In this document: in pieces, positions 34,026 to 42,254 of the stretch | How the letters are laid out: every line of letters begins with the position of its first letter | Numbering within the stretch: position 1 is the stretch's first letter | Source of the DNA: an uncultured Oscillibacter sp. | GTDB lineage: Bacteria > Bacillota > Clostridia > Oscillospirales > Oscillospiraceae | Assembly: GCA_905234565.1 (NCBI GenBank) | Contig: CAJOHW010000034.1 | Span: 1 to 45,116, forward strand | Direction of reading: 5' to 3' | Length of the DNA stretch: 45,116 bases | Program-made: the position numbers and the translations under genes | The notes under the pieces: model-generated | The model's database searches: none | Seen by the model: only the letters and a program-made list of their open reading frames with translations | Told to the model about the DNA's origin: nothing

Positions 34026-36002
34026 TTACTTCACGGTCAGGAGCTTCTCTCCGGTCTGGATCGTCTTGCCGGACACGGGGAGGATCTCGGTGTAGTCGTC
34101 GGAGTTGGTGATGATGACGGGGGTATAGAGCTTGTGGCCCGCCTTGGTAATGGCGTCCAGATCCGCCGTAATCAGCAGATCGCCCTTTTTCACCTCCTGG
34201 TCCGGCTTCACGTGGTAGGTGAAGGGCTTGCCGCCCATATCCACGGTGTCCAGGCCCACATGGATCAGGATCTCCACGCCGTTGTCCGCCACCAGGCCGA
34301 TGGCGTGGCGGGAATCCATCATCTCGGTCACCGCCGCGTTGCAGGGAGCCACCACCTTTCCGTCCGTGGGCAAAATCGCCACGCCCTCGCCCAGAGCACC
34401 GGAGGCGAACACCTCGTCGGGCACGTCTTTCAGGGCCACCAGTTCGCCGGTCATGGGGGAGTCGATCTCCACGGGCTTACCGGAGGCGGATTTCACGTGT
34501 TCCTCTCCGGCCAGGGCGGCGTGGGCGGCGGCGATGCCGTCGGTGTTGACCTCTCCCGCAAGCCCCGCGTCCTTGTCGTTAAAGAGGATGAAGGACAGGG
34601 CGAAGGAGATGCCGATGCCGATCACGGCGCAGACAGCGCCCCAGATCACGCCGTGATAGGGGTTGGTAATGGTGGTGGCGGAATCCACGCCTACGAAGGT
34701 GATCAGGCTCATGAGGGACGGGGAGCCGCCCATGACGAAGCCCTTCACGCTGGTGAGGCCCGCCAGCAGTCCGGAGATGCCCGCGCCGCACACCGCCGCG
34801 ATCATAGGCTTGCCAAAACGCATATTGATGCCGTACATGGCGGGTTCCGTGACGCCGGCGATGCAGGCGGAGATGCCGCAGGCGATGCCCTCGGACTTGG
34901 TATCCACGTCCTTGGTTTTCGCCGCCACGCCGAAGGACGCGCCGCCCTGGCAGATGTTGGAGCAGAACATGGTGACAATCACAATCACGTCATAGCCCAG
35001 CGTAGTCAGGTTCAGGGTGGAGAGAGGCACCAGAGCATAGTGCATACCGGTCATGACGATGAAGGGCATAGCGGCGGAGAGGACGCCCACCGTCAGCCAA
35101 GGCACCGTGTTGTACATGGCGCTCATAGCCGCCGCCAGCACGTTGCCGACCACCGCGCCCAGGGGGCCGATGACGATGAACACCACAGGGGTGCAGATCA
35201 GGAAGAAAATCATGGGTTTCAGGAAGGCTTTCAGGACGTTGGGGGATACCCGGTCCGCGAAGTCCTCCGACCAGGCCATGATGGGGGTCATCAGGAGCAT
35301 GGGAAGCACGGAGGAGGCATAGGCCGCCTTGATCACAGGCACCACGCCGAAAATGTAGGCGCACTCCTGGCCCAGGAACCTGCCGTAGGTGACGCCCTCC
35401 AGGCCGGAACCCAGGGGATTGAGCAGGGTGATGAGCTCCGGATACACCAGGGCCGCGCCAATCACCATGTACATGGGGATGCTGTGATTCGTCTTCTTCG
35501 CAATGGACCAGCCCAGCATAATGGGCAGGAAGTTGAAGAAGGAATCCGCCATGTCATAGAAGATTTTGTAGGTGACGCTGGTGGTGCTGAGCAGTCCGGC
35601 GGTGCTGAGGAGCACCAGCAGCACCTTCACCATACCGGTTCCAAGCATGGCAGGGAGGAGCGGCGTCAGACAGCCCGCCACGAAGCCGAACAGCCGCTGG
35701 ATGATTGGCCCCTCCGCTTTCGCCGGAGCGTTTCCGCCGCCGTCCTCGGAGAAGTTCCCCAGTTTGTTGAACTCCTTCATGAGGTTGGAGACCTCATTGC
35801 CGATGACCACCTGGTACTGTCCGCCCTGCTTGATAACGCTCTTGACGCCTTTGATGGCCTTCACCGCGTCGTCGCTGGCCTTGCCCTCGTCTGCCAGGAC
35901 CAGGCGCATTCGGGTCATACAGTTGGTGGCGCTGACGATGTTCCCCGCGCCGCCGACGGCATCGAGAATCTTTTTCGATGTCGCCACATAGTCCATTGCC
36001 AT
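34026..36002 (-). CDS. Beta-glucoside PTS transporter, EIIBCA
   Basis: A 658-residue phosphotransferase permease that imports and phosphorylates beta-glucosides. Domain order is B-C-A: IIB with phospho-Cys28 in ATNCMTRMRL, a membrane IIC domain of about ten segments (roughly 100-460), and a glucose-type IIA domain with His566 (RHAIGL) and phospho-His581 (ILIHVGLDTV), spaced 15 residues apart as in E. coli IIA-Glc. The following GH1 enzyme would hydrolyse its product. I see no RAT-type antiterminator hairpin in the short leader, so BglG-type control is not supported. The ATG at 36002 follows GAGGGAGG; another ATG lies two codons in. Confidence 0.94.
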   Translation of the reverse strand: MAMDYVATSKKILDAVGGAGNIVSATNCMTRMRLVLADEGKASDDAVKAIKGVKSVIKQGGQYQVVIGNEVSNLMKEFNKLGNFSEDGGGNAPAKAEGPIIQRLFGFVAGCLTPLLPAMLGTGMVKVLLVLLSTAGLLSTTSVTYKIFYDMADSFFNFLPIMLGWSIAKKTNHSIPMYMVIGAALVYPELITLLNPLGSGLEGVTYGRFLGQECAYIFGVVPVIKAAYASSVLPMLLMTPIMAWSEDFADRVSPNVLKAFLKPMIFFLICTPVVFIVIGPLGAVVGNVLAAAMSAMYNTVPWLTVGVLSAAMPFIVMTGMHYALVPLSTLNLTTLGYDVIVIVTMFCSNICQGGASFGVAAKTKDVDTKSEGIACGISACIAGVTEPAMYGINMRFGKPMIAAVCGAGISGLLAGLTSVKGFVMGGSPSLMSLITFVGVDSATTITNPYHGVIWGAVCAVIGIGISFALSFILFNDKDAGLAGEVNTDGIAAAHAALAGEEHVKSASGKPVEIDSPMTGELVALKDVPDEVFASGALGEGVAILPTDGKVVAPCNAAVTEMMDSRHAIGLVADNGVEILIHVGLDTVDMGGKPFTYHVKPDQEVKKGDLLITADLDAITKAGHKLYTPVIITNSDDYTEILPVSGKTIQTGEKLLTVK

Positions 36003-36055
36003 AGGAATGCCTCCCTCTGATATGGATTTTCCGACAGATTACGCCGGACAACAGC

Positions 36056-36085
36056 ATTATAACATAGTGAGATCGGGGAACGCAA
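36056..36085 (-). promoter_or_regulatory. Promoter of the beta-glucoside operon
   Basis: On the minus strand, TTGCGT (36085-36080), 18 bases, TATAAT (36061-36056), with a leader of about 47 bases. Confidence 0.65.
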
Positions 36086-36129
36086 GAGGGGATGCGCGCT
36101 TTGAGCCGCCGGAGGGGAAGAAAAAGCAC

Positions 36130-36158
36130 TTGCAATCCTGGCGGGGATTTGCTATCAT
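36130..36158 (+). promoter_or_regulatory. Promoter of the large SLH-protein gene
   Basis: TTGCAA (36130-36135), 17 bases, TATCAT (36153-36158). Confidence 0.65.
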
Positions 36159-36261
36159 AAAAAATGTGGGCACTTGCAGGACTTGCGCCGGACCAGACCG
36201 GGCAGGTCCTAAATGTGCGGGCAGTGCGCGCCCACGCCGGCATTCGGCGTCCCGCGAAACC

Positions 36262-36297
36262 GCCGCCAAGAGGGACAGGCTGTGCCTGTCCGGCGGC
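36262..36297 (+). promoter_or_regulatory. Stem-loop in the SLH-protein leader
   Basis: GGACAGGC and GCCTGTCC form an 8-bp stem with a TGT loop, extended by GCCGCC/GGCGGC below a 5-base bulge. It ends 25 bases before the start codon. Long stable leaders are typical of highly made surface-layer proteins and may prolong message life. Confidence 0.5.
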
Positions 36298-36321
36298 ATG
36301 ACGCAAAAAGGAGGAGATCCC

Positions 36322-38787
36322 ATGAAGAAAAAGTTCCTGTCCATGGTACTGGCGGTGACAATGGCGCTGTCCCTTGTCACCTTCCAGACCGCCGCAGCCG
36401 CGTCCAAGTTCACGGACACGGGTGCCTCCGCCTATGGGGAGGCCATTGAGGTGATCACCGCCCTGGGGATTATGAACGGCAACTCCGCCACCACGTTCAA
36501 CCCCACCGGCAACCTGTCCCGGGGGGCGGCGGCCAAGATCATCTGCAATATGCTCCTGACGCCGGAGGTGGCCAACGTCATCAGCAAGAGCCCCACGAAG
36601 TTTTCGGACGTGCCGGAGAGCAACACCTATTCTGGATATGTTGCCTGGTGCGAGGACCGGGGGATTATCTCCGGCTATGCCGACGGCACCTTCAAGCCTT
36701 TCAACACCCTCAGCGGCAATGCGTTTTTGAAGATGCTCCTGGGTGCCCTGGGCTATGACCAGAACCTGGAAGGCTATGTGGGCACCGGCTGGGGCAACAA
36801 CGTGAAGCTCCAGGCCGTACAGTTGGGATACATCGACAGCGACTTCAACGGCGGCGGCACGGTGGCCCGGGATTATGCCTGCCAGCTGGCCTTCCTGACC
36901 CTGCAGAAGGACATGGTGGAGTACGGCACCACTCCGGCCCGGGGCAAGTTCCATGTGCAGTCCATCTCCGGCACCAACGTGACGGACGTGAACGGCGACG
37001 GCGTGGTGCAGTTCGCGGAGGACAAGTTCAAGGGCCTGAAATCCTCCGCCACGGAGGACGCCTTTGGCCGTCCCGGCAAGGAGTGGACCCGGAACAGTGA
37101 CGCCAATGTCATCGCGTCCATTGCCTACACCCCGGTCAAGACCTATTACACCAACGTGGACGCCAAGACCATCTACGCGGACCTGGGCATGAAGAACCCC
37201 AGCTCTAACTGTGTCCTGTACCTCAACGGCGGCACCAAGGTGGAGAACATCACCCTGAATGCCACCAGCAATACCACCCTGAGCCAGATGGCCGGAGCCA
37301 GCAGCGGCATCATCGGCAACGGCACGGTGGTGGAGGCGTATCTGAAAGAGGACGGCGCGGCGGTGCTGTGCGCCATTACCTGGCACGCCGGGAAGGTGGC
37401 CTCCGTCCAGCGGGCCACCGTCTCCACAGAGCGCACCGTGACGATTGCCAACGCGGCGGGCACCCAGAGCGTCTATCAGACCGACGACTACGCCACCGGC
37501 GACGTGGTGGCCTACACCTACTCCGAAAAGCGGGAGAACGGCGCGGCCCTGGGCGTCCAGGACGTGCGGGAGCTGGGTTCCATCCAGGGCAAGCTGGCCC
37601 GGGCGATTCCCACCCAGAGCATGACCGTGGGCAGCATCACCTACTCCTTCCTGAACACCGCCCGCTTCCCCGGCGGCAGCGACGGCTCCCTGGTCATCGG
37701 CGATGAGTATCTGGTGTATCTCCTGACCCTCAACGGCGAACGGTTCGCCGCGTGGGTAGAGGAAGTGGAGGCCGTGGAGGCCAAGGCGGACGGCTACGCC
37801 CTGCTGCGGGCCTTTAACGCCGGGAACCGGTTCAACAACGTCCACGCCCAGGCCCGTCTCCTGTTTGAGGACGGCCAGGAGCGCACCGTGACCCTGGACC
37901 GGGTGGATGTGGACGGCCTGGCCGAGGACATCCTGGTGAGCTACACCGTGAAGAGCAATGAGTACACCCTGGACGCCAATCTGGGTGCCAACGCCTTCAC
38001 CGCCTCCCGCTTTGACATCGTCAACGGGGAGCGCAACGCCTTCAACCTGAACGGCAGCAGCGCCGACGTGGCAGTGGACAACAACACCGTCTTTGTGGTG
38101 ATGGTGAACAACGCCTTCCGGGTGTACACCGGCTTCCGGAACGTGCCCAACATCACCGGCAACGGCACGGACCTGGCTTACACCTACGCGGAGAACGGCA
38201 CGGCGAAGGTCGTGTACGTCCTGGGCGGCACCCTCAGCACCACCAGCCGGGATCTGACCTTCATCGCCGCCAACTCCGTGTCCCGGAACGTGACCCGGGA
38301 TACCACGGACTACCGGACCTTCCAGGCCGTGGTCAACGGCCAGATCACTACCGTCCGGGTGAAGGCGGACACCCTGTTTACTTCCACGGTGAACGGCGCG
38401 TCCCGCAGCCTGACGGTGGGTTCCAGCTCCCTGTCCGACACGGACTACGAGTTTGAGGGCGCTTACGGTCCGGACAAGAGCCTGGTCCTCAACAACACCA
38501 CCTCCGGCATGGACGGCATCGTCAGCGCCGGATCCTTCTCCAGCGCCGGCATGGAAGTGCGTCAGGCGGTGGGCTTCTCCAAGGCGTCCAGCGGCAATGA
38601 GATCGTCATCGGCGGCGCGTCCCTGGATCTGGCCTCCAGCGTGCAGGTTTACCGCGTCACTTCCGCCGGAGCCATCAGCCGCGTCACCGTCGCCTCCATG
38701 GCCGCGGAGGACGAGGACGATGTGGTCATCTACACCTACGATCTGGACAACGACGTGATCACGAATCTGTTCTGGCTCCAGGTGTAA
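36322..38787 (+). CDS. Large S-layer-type protein with SLH domains
   Basis: An 821-residue exported protein. The signal peptide (MKKKFLSMVLAVTMALSLVTF) ends near AAAA at 24-27. Two clear SLH domains follow, about 27-80 (KFTDTGASAYGEAIEVITALGIMNG...) and 92-147 (KFSDVPESNTYSGYVAWCEDRGIISGYADGTFKP...), and a weaker third to about 200. The rest (210-821) is Thr/Val/Asn/Gly-rich with repeated strand-like segments, as in self-assembling surface proteins. It probably coats the cell wall, held by the SLH domains. AAAAGGAGGAG precedes the ATG at 36322; the frame is open upstream but an earlier start would lie across the promoter. Overlapping relatives in other clostridia are often very abundant. Confidence 0.88.
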   Translation: MKKKFLSMVLAVTMALSLVTFQTAAAASKFTDTGASAYGEAIEVITALGIMNGNSATTFNPTGNLSRGAAAKIICNMLLTPEVANVISKSPTKFSDVPESNTYSGYVAWCEDRGIISGYADGTFKPFNTLSGNAFLKMLLGALGYDQNLEGYVGTGWGNNVKLQAVQLGYIDSDFNGGGTVARDYACQLAFLTLQKDMVEYGTTPARGKFHVQSISGTNVTDVNGDGVVQFAEDKFKGLKSSATEDAFGRPGKEWTRNSDANVIASIAYTPVKTYYTNVDAKTIYADLGMKNPSSNCVLYLNGGTKVENITLNATSNTTLSQMAGASSGIIGNGTVVEAYLKEDGAAVLCAITWHAGKVASVQRATVSTERTVTIANAAGTQSVYQTDDYATGDVVAYTYSEKRENGAALGVQDVRELGSIQGKLARAIPTQSMTVGSITYSFLNTARFPGGSDGSLVIGDEYLVYLLTLNGERFAAWVEEVEAVEAKADGYALLRAFNAGNRFNNVHAQARLLFEDGQERTVTLDRVDVDGLAEDILVSYTVKSNEYTLDANLGANAFTASRFDIVNGERNAFNLNGSSADVAVDNNTVFVVMVNNAFRVYTGFRNVPNITGNGTDLAYTYAENGTAKVVYVLGGTLSTTSRDLTFIAANSVSRNVTRDTTDYRTFQAVVNGQITTVRVKADTLFTSTVNGASRSLTVGSSSLSDTDYEFEGAYGPDKSLVLNNTTSGMDGIVSAGSFSSAGMEVRQAVGFSKASSGNEIVIGGASLDLASSVQVYRVTSAGAISRVTVASMAAEDEDDVVIYTYDLDNDVITNLFWLQV

Positions 38788-38827
38788 TCAAATCAAGACG
38801 CATGGCTTTGTTTGAGCAGAGCCAGCG

Positions 38828-38873
38828 GAATCCCGCGCTGTTTCATACTGCGAAGCGGCGCGGGATTCTTTTC
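38828..38873 (+). terminator. Intrinsic terminator of the SLH-protein gene
   Basis: An 11-bp perfect stem (38828-38838 with 38858-38868), 19-base loop, then TTTTC. Confidence 0.8.
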
Positions 38874-38884
38874 TAACCGGACGG

Positions 38885-38920
38885 TGGCCTCACCTGCCCC
38901 ACAGGGGATGGGTGAGGCCA
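38885..38920. terminator. Second hairpin, possible back-up terminator
   Basis: TGGCCTCACC (38885-38894) pairs with GGTGAGGCCA (38911-38920), with a small inner CCCC/GGGG stem. ATTTTA follows on the plus strand. Confidence 0.5.
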
Positions 38921-38974
38921 ATTTTACGCCAACTGTTCGGACGGTTCCTTTTTGCAAAGAAGGCAGGTTTTTCC

Positions 38975-39003
38975 TTGCAAAACGCGCCTGTATATGGTAG
39001 GAT
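38975..39003 (+). promoter_or_regulatory. Promoter of the first GH32 gene
   Basis: TTGCAA (38975-38980), 17 bases, TAGGAT (38998-39003). Downstream TATCCCCG (39064-39071) and CGGGGATA (39080-39087) form an 8-bp inverted repeat in the leader that could be an operator or an RNA hairpin. Confidence 0.55.
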
Positions 39004-39110
39004 AAAGCCAGTGAACCGCCGCGGGCAGAATTCACCGGCGCGGGCGGGGAGAGGGCCAGGGTTTATCCCCGTGTACGGGCGGGGATAGAGTCAGCAGAAG
39101 GAGGATCCTA

Positions 39111-40568
39111 ATGAAAGAGTGGACACGGGAAGAACGGTACCGGGAACTGAAGAGCCCGGAGGAGATCCGGGAGCTGTATGAGCGCATCAAGACCTCTGTC
39201 TACCGGCAGACCTACCATGTGCAGCCGGTGACGGGCCTGTCCAGCGATCCCAACGGCTTCGCCCTGCACCAGGGGAAGTGGCATCTTTGCTACCAGTGGT
39301 GTCCGTGGGGCGCGGTCCATGGGCTGAAATACTGGTATCATGTGACCAGCACGGATCTCATGCACTGGCGCAACGAGGGCATCGGCCTGCAGCCCGACTG
39401 TGAGTACGACAACCGGGGCACCCACTCCGGTTCCGCCATCTCCGTGGACGGATCGCTGTACTTCTACTACACGGGCAACCACCGGGACGACAACTGGGTC
39501 CGCACTCCCTACACCTGCGCGGCGGTGCTGGACGGCGAGGGGAAACTGCGCAAGCTGCCCAAGCCCCTCTTTGGTCCCCGGGACGACTATGAGGAGCATC
39601 AGCGGGACCCGAAAATCGTGTGGAACCCGGAGAAGCAGAAATACTTCATCTTTATCGGGGCCCAGACCATGGACAAGCGGGGGACGGTGCTGATTTACCA
39701 GTCCGAGAAACTGCTGGAAGGCTGGTCCTTTGCGGGAGAACTCAGCGTCCCGGGCTATGAGAAGTTTGGCGGAATGTGGGAGTGCCCCTATATTGTGAAC
39801 ATCAGCGGCACGGACGTGCTGATCTTCTCTCCCCAGTACACGAAACTCCCCGGACGGGCGGAGAGTACCAACCACAACGTGTACTTCCTGGGGAAGATGG
39901 ACTATGACACCCTGACCTTCACCCCCCAGGGGGGCTACAAATATCTGGACTTCGGCTTTGACTTCTACGCCGCCCAGGGCGCGGCCAACGTAGGGGATCC
40001 GGACAAGGCCATTCTGATCTCTTGGATTGGCCTGCCGGACAACCACTATCCCACGGAGGAAGAGGATTGGGAGGGCAGCATGACCCTGCCCCGGGAACTG
40101 CGGATTGTGGACGGCAAGCTGGTGCAGACGCCGGTGGCCGCCGTGGAGGAACTGCGGGAGAAGGAGATCCCGGCGGATGGGACCCTGCCCGCCGCCTGTG
40201 AGATGGAAGTGTGCCCCAAGGCCGGGGACTTTGATTTGAACCTCTTTACGAAAGCGGACGGCAGCGGCGGCTTCCGTCTCCACTACGACGGGGCGAAAAA
40301 GGTCTGCACCGTGGACCGCACCGGCATGGACAAGCGGTTCAACCAGCAGGTGGGCGAGGTTTTGGAGATGCCCCTGGAACAGGATCTGCGCAAGCTCCGG
40401 GTGTTCATCGACCGCAGTTCCGTGGAGATCTTCGCCAACGACGGCGAGGCCACCTTCACGTCCCACAGCTATCCCACGGAGCGGGAGTTCCACTACACGG
40501 TAAGCGCCGGCGCATCGGTGAAGATCTGGACCCTGAAGCCCTCCGTCACGGACGATTTCGTGGTGTAA
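39111..40568 (+). CDS. GH32 beta-fructofuranosidase (sucrose-6-phosphate hydrolase-like)
   Basis: A 485-residue GH32 enzyme that hydrolyses sucrose, sucrose phosphate or fructans. The five-blade propeller motifs are present: nucleophile Asp46 in SSDPNGF, RDPKI (165-169) and acid/base Glu224 in GMWECP. The C-terminal beta-sandwich has LRVFIDRSSVEIFANDGEATFTSHSYP. No signal peptide, so it acts in the cytoplasm. The residue before the nucleophile is Ser where most members have Asn (NDPNG), a point of difference from the second GH32 in this window. Start 39111 follows AGAAGGAGG. Confidence 0.9.
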   Translation: MKEWTREERYRELKSPEEIRELYERIKTSVYRQTYHVQPVTGLSSDPNGFALHQGKWHLCYQWCPWGAVHGLKYWYHVTSTDLMHWRNEGIGLQPDCEYDNRGTHSGSAISVDGSLYFYYTGNHRDDNWVRTPYTCAAVLDGEGKLRKLPKPLFGPRDDYEEHQRDPKIVWNPEKQKYFIFIGAQTMDKRGTVLIYQSEKLLEGWSFAGELSVPGYEKFGGMWECPYIVNISGTDVLIFSPQYTKLPGRAESTNHNVYFLGKMDYDTLTFTPQGGYKYLDFGFDFYAAQGAANVGDPDKAILISWIGLPDNHYPTEEEDWEGSMTLPRELRIVDGKLVQTPVAAVEELREKEIPADGTLPAACEMEVCPKAGDFDLNLFTKADGSGGFRLHYDGAKKVCTVDRTGMDKRFNQQVGEVLEMPLEQDLRKLRVFIDRSSVEIFANDGEATFTSHSYPTEREFHYTVSAGASVKIWTLKPSVTDDFVV

Positions 40569-40601
40569 GCGGCGGAAAGCAAAGCCATTTGATGAAAAGA
40601 A

Positions 40602-40709
40602 TCCCTCCCCGCTTTTATACTCTCGCTCTTTCAGATTTGCCGCATTTTCGGTCCCTGGCACGGCAGCGGAAGGGAAATCTTATGGCGCACAAGGATCAGC
40701 GGGGAGGGA
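40602..40709. repeat. Inverted repeat enclosing dispersed repeat copy C
   Basis: TCCCTCCCCGCT (40602-40613) and AGCGGGGAGGGA (40698-40709) are perfect 12-base inverted arms about 85 bases apart. The dispersed repeat copy C (40633-40681) lies inside, so the RNA could fold as one long cruciform-like structure just before the HAD gene. Confidence 0.6.
40633..40681. repeat. Dispersed palindromic repeat, copy C
   Basis: It runs from AGATTTGCCGCATT to GGGAAATCTT with the shared core CCCTGGCACGGCA. It is closely similar to copy B along its length, including the bases ATGG just after its right end. Confidence 0.7.
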
Positions 40710-40723
40710 GAAGTGGAGGAACT

Positions 40724-41503
40724 ATGAAGAAAAAAGTATTCGCCAGCGACTTTGACGGCACGCTGTATTTTTACAAGGCGGCGGATCCGGACAAGCTGCC
40801 CCAGGCCAACGTGGAGAAGATCCGGGAGTATCAGGCGGCGGGGCATCTGTTCGGCCTGTGTACCGGACGGCAGGTGGGGGGCCTGACGCCCTTTATCACC
40901 GGGCTGGTGAAGCCGGATTTCTACATCACCAGCAGCGGGGCCAACATTGTGGACCGGGACTTGAAGCCCATTTTGAAGCGGGGCGTGGACCGGGATGTGG
41001 CGGACGCCTTAGTGCGGGAACTGCGTCCCAAGGGGTTCCGTCTGACCCTGGACATTGAGGGCGATATCTGCGTGTTCAACAAGATGGACTATCCCGGGAA
41101 ATACTACGTCATTAGCGGCGTGGACGACGCGCCGGAGGGCTTGATCCACCAGGTCAGCGTCCACACGGAGAGCTTAGAGGACGCCGCCGCCTATGCCAAG
41201 TCCATCAATGAGCGCTATGGGGACAAGGTCCAGGCCTTCCAGAACGTGATCGAGATTGACATTGCCCCCAAGGGCTGCTCCAAGGGCAAGGGCGTGGAGT
41301 ATCTGCGGGAGTATATGCGGGAACAGTGGGGGGACGTGGTGCTGTACGGCATCGGGGACTCGGTGAACGATATGCCCCTCATTGAGGCGTCGGACGTGTC
41401 CTACACTTTCCCTTACGCGCCGGAGACCCTGCAAAAGCGGGCGGACCACGTAGTGGCGACCATTGTGGACGCCCTGGACCACAGCATGAAGCACGAGGCG
41501 TAA
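40724..41503 (+). CDS. HAD-superfamily phosphatase, Cof/type IIB
   Basis: A 259-residue phosphatase. Motif I is DFDGTLY (nucleophile in ASDFDGTL, about residues 8-14), motif II includes the Thr of LCTGRQ, motif III Lys lies in the C-terminal part (KGCSKGKGVEYL), and motif IV is GIGDSVNDMPL. The alpha/beta cap between motifs II and III marks type IIB; relatives remove phosphate from sugar phosphates or flavin. Next to GH32 genes a hexose-phosphate substrate is plausible. The ATG at 40724 follows GTGGAGGA; an upstream in-frame ATG at 40589 would put the repeat inside the protein and is rejected. Confidence 0.88.
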   Translation: MKKKVFASDFDGTLYFYKAADPDKLPQANVEKIREYQAAGHLFGLCTGRQVGGLTPFITGLVKPDFYITSSGANIVDRDLKPILKRGVDRDVADALVRELRPKGFRLTLDIEGDICVFNKMDYPGKYYVISGVDDAPEGLIHQVSVHTESLEDAAAYAKSINERYGDKVQAFQNVIEIDIAPKGCSKGKGVEYLREYMREQWGDVVLYGIGDSVNDMPLIEASDVSYTFPYAPETLQKRADHVVATIVDALDHSMKHEA

Positions 41504-41512
41504 GCGTACAAT

Positions 41513-41560
41513 AAAAGGAAGCCCCGCAAGAGCGCAATGCTTTTGCGGGGCTTCCTTTTT
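41513..41560 (+). terminator. Very strong intrinsic terminator of the HAD gene
   Basis: A perfect 17-bp stem (41513-41529 with 41543-41559) that includes the A and T tracts, so it can work on both strands. It marks the left edge of the R-M island. Confidence 0.92.
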
Positions 41561-41615
41561 CAAAACAGTGAATTTAGGAGAAAACGGAAACGCTTGTGAT
41601 GTTACGGATAGTGTG

Positions 41616-41644
41616 TAGACTTAAAGTCTGCATCAGGGTATAGT
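41616..41644 (+). promoter_or_regulatory. R-M island promoter with a C-protein box
   Basis: TAGACT (41616-41621), 17 bases, TATAGT (41639-41644). The -35 overlaps GACTTAAAGTC (41618-41628), a perfect palindrome that fits the known GACT-N3-AGTC box of restriction-modification controller proteins. The adjacent gene encodes such a protein, so feedback control is likely. Confidence 0.72.
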
Positions 41645-41669
41645 ATGTGGGTCAGGAGGCTGTATTCTG

Positions 41670-41882
41670 ATGGATATTGTCAGGGTTTTTGGAAAAAATC
41701 TGAGAAAATATCGGATGCAATCGAACTTGTCGCAGGAATCTCTCGCGGAGAGGTGCGGTCTGCACCGGACTTATATCAGCAGCGTGGAGTGTTTTCAGAG
41801 AAATATCTCCATTGAAAATGTACAGCGTATCGCACAGGCACTTGGCGTAGAGCCATATCAGTTATTCATAGAGGATAAATAG
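41670..41882 (+). CDS. XRE-family controller (C) protein of the R-M system
   Basis: A 70-residue HTH_3 protein: FGKNLRKYRMQSNLSQESLAERCGLHRTYISSVECFQRNISIENVQRIAQALGVEPYQLF. The second and recognition helices are LSQESLAERCG and HRTYISSVE. Size, place and the GACT/AGTC box upstream match C proteins such as C.BamHI or C.PvuII, which delay endonuclease production until DNA is methylated. AGGAGG lies ten bases before the ATG. Codon use and base composition differ from the G+C-rich neighbours, a sign of transfer. Confidence 0.82.
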   Translation: MDIVRVFGKNLRKYRMQSNLSQESLAERCGLHRTYISSVECFQRNISIENVQRIAQALGVEPYQLFIEDK

Positions 41883-41909
41883 GCCGCAGAATTGGGGAAG
41901 GGATGCGCT

Positions 41910-42254
41910 ATGCCAGTGGCAAATAAAGAATTTGTGTTGAATTACGCCATGAACCGATGGCAGTTAAATTTCAAAAAGAACGTTGGCCCCACTTCCGATT
42001 CCATCCGTATTTGCAATCCATCCTCCTTTGAGGAGTGGAGCGATTACTATTATGCCAATGTGCGATCCAAAGAACAGATCAATCATTTGGGGCGGCTTCT
42101 CTATGGACACATTCTCCAAGACTTACCCGGAGAAAAGCGCTTTCACCCCGATCTGCTCTCCTCGATTACGGAACAGGACTGCGTGGACTATATGCATAAC
42201 GTAGTTGTGAAAAGAACGTACCGTGGGTATTTGAAAGAAAGGGGCAGACTGTGA
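41910..42254 (+). CDS. MjaI-like restriction endonuclease, N-terminal part (split gene)
   Basis: A 114-residue frame containing NRWQLNFKKNVGPTSDSIRICNP and FEEWSDYYYANV, a pattern I associate with the RE_MjaI endonuclease family (CTAG-type enzymes), and VVVKRTYRGYLKERGRL at the end. The catalytic PD-(D/E)xK-like part lies in the next frame. One extra base in the G run at 42241-42244 would fuse the two as ...YLKERGQTVTPLLVIG.... So this looks like the front half of one gene broken by a one-base loss, though two short subunits cannot be excluded. GGGGAAGGGA precedes the ATG at 41910; a TTG at 41892 is an alternative. Confidence 0.65.
   Translation: MPVANKEFVLNYAMNRWQLNFKKNVGPTSDSIRICNPSSFEEWSDYYYANVRSKEQINHLGRLLYGHILQDLPGEKRFHPDLLSSITEQDCVDYMHNVVVKRTYRGYLKERGRL

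Larger units (their letters stand above)
36003..36321. other. Divergent promoter region and S-layer gene leader
   Basis: This 319-base gap has no supported ORF. It carries the leftward PTS promoter (36056-36085), the rightward SLH-protein promoter (36130-36158) and a long rightward leader with a strong stem-loop (36262-36297). The expected SLH leader is about 155 bases. Confidence 0.6.
38788..39110. other. Gap between the SLH protein and GH32 genes
   Basis: This 323-base gap holds no supported ORF. From left to right it has a terminator (38828-38873), a second hairpin (38885-38894 with 38911-38920), a promoter (38975-39003) and an inverted repeat in the GH32 leader (39064-39087). Confidence 0.6.

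Noticed and set aside
36003-36055. BglG/LicT-type antiterminator (RAT) site in front of the PTS gene
   Set aside because: The leader is only about 47 bases and shows no RAT hairpin or overlapping terminator.
36007-36321. Upstream extension of the large SLH protein
   Set aside because: It would cover both divergent promoters and put the signal peptide inside the protein.
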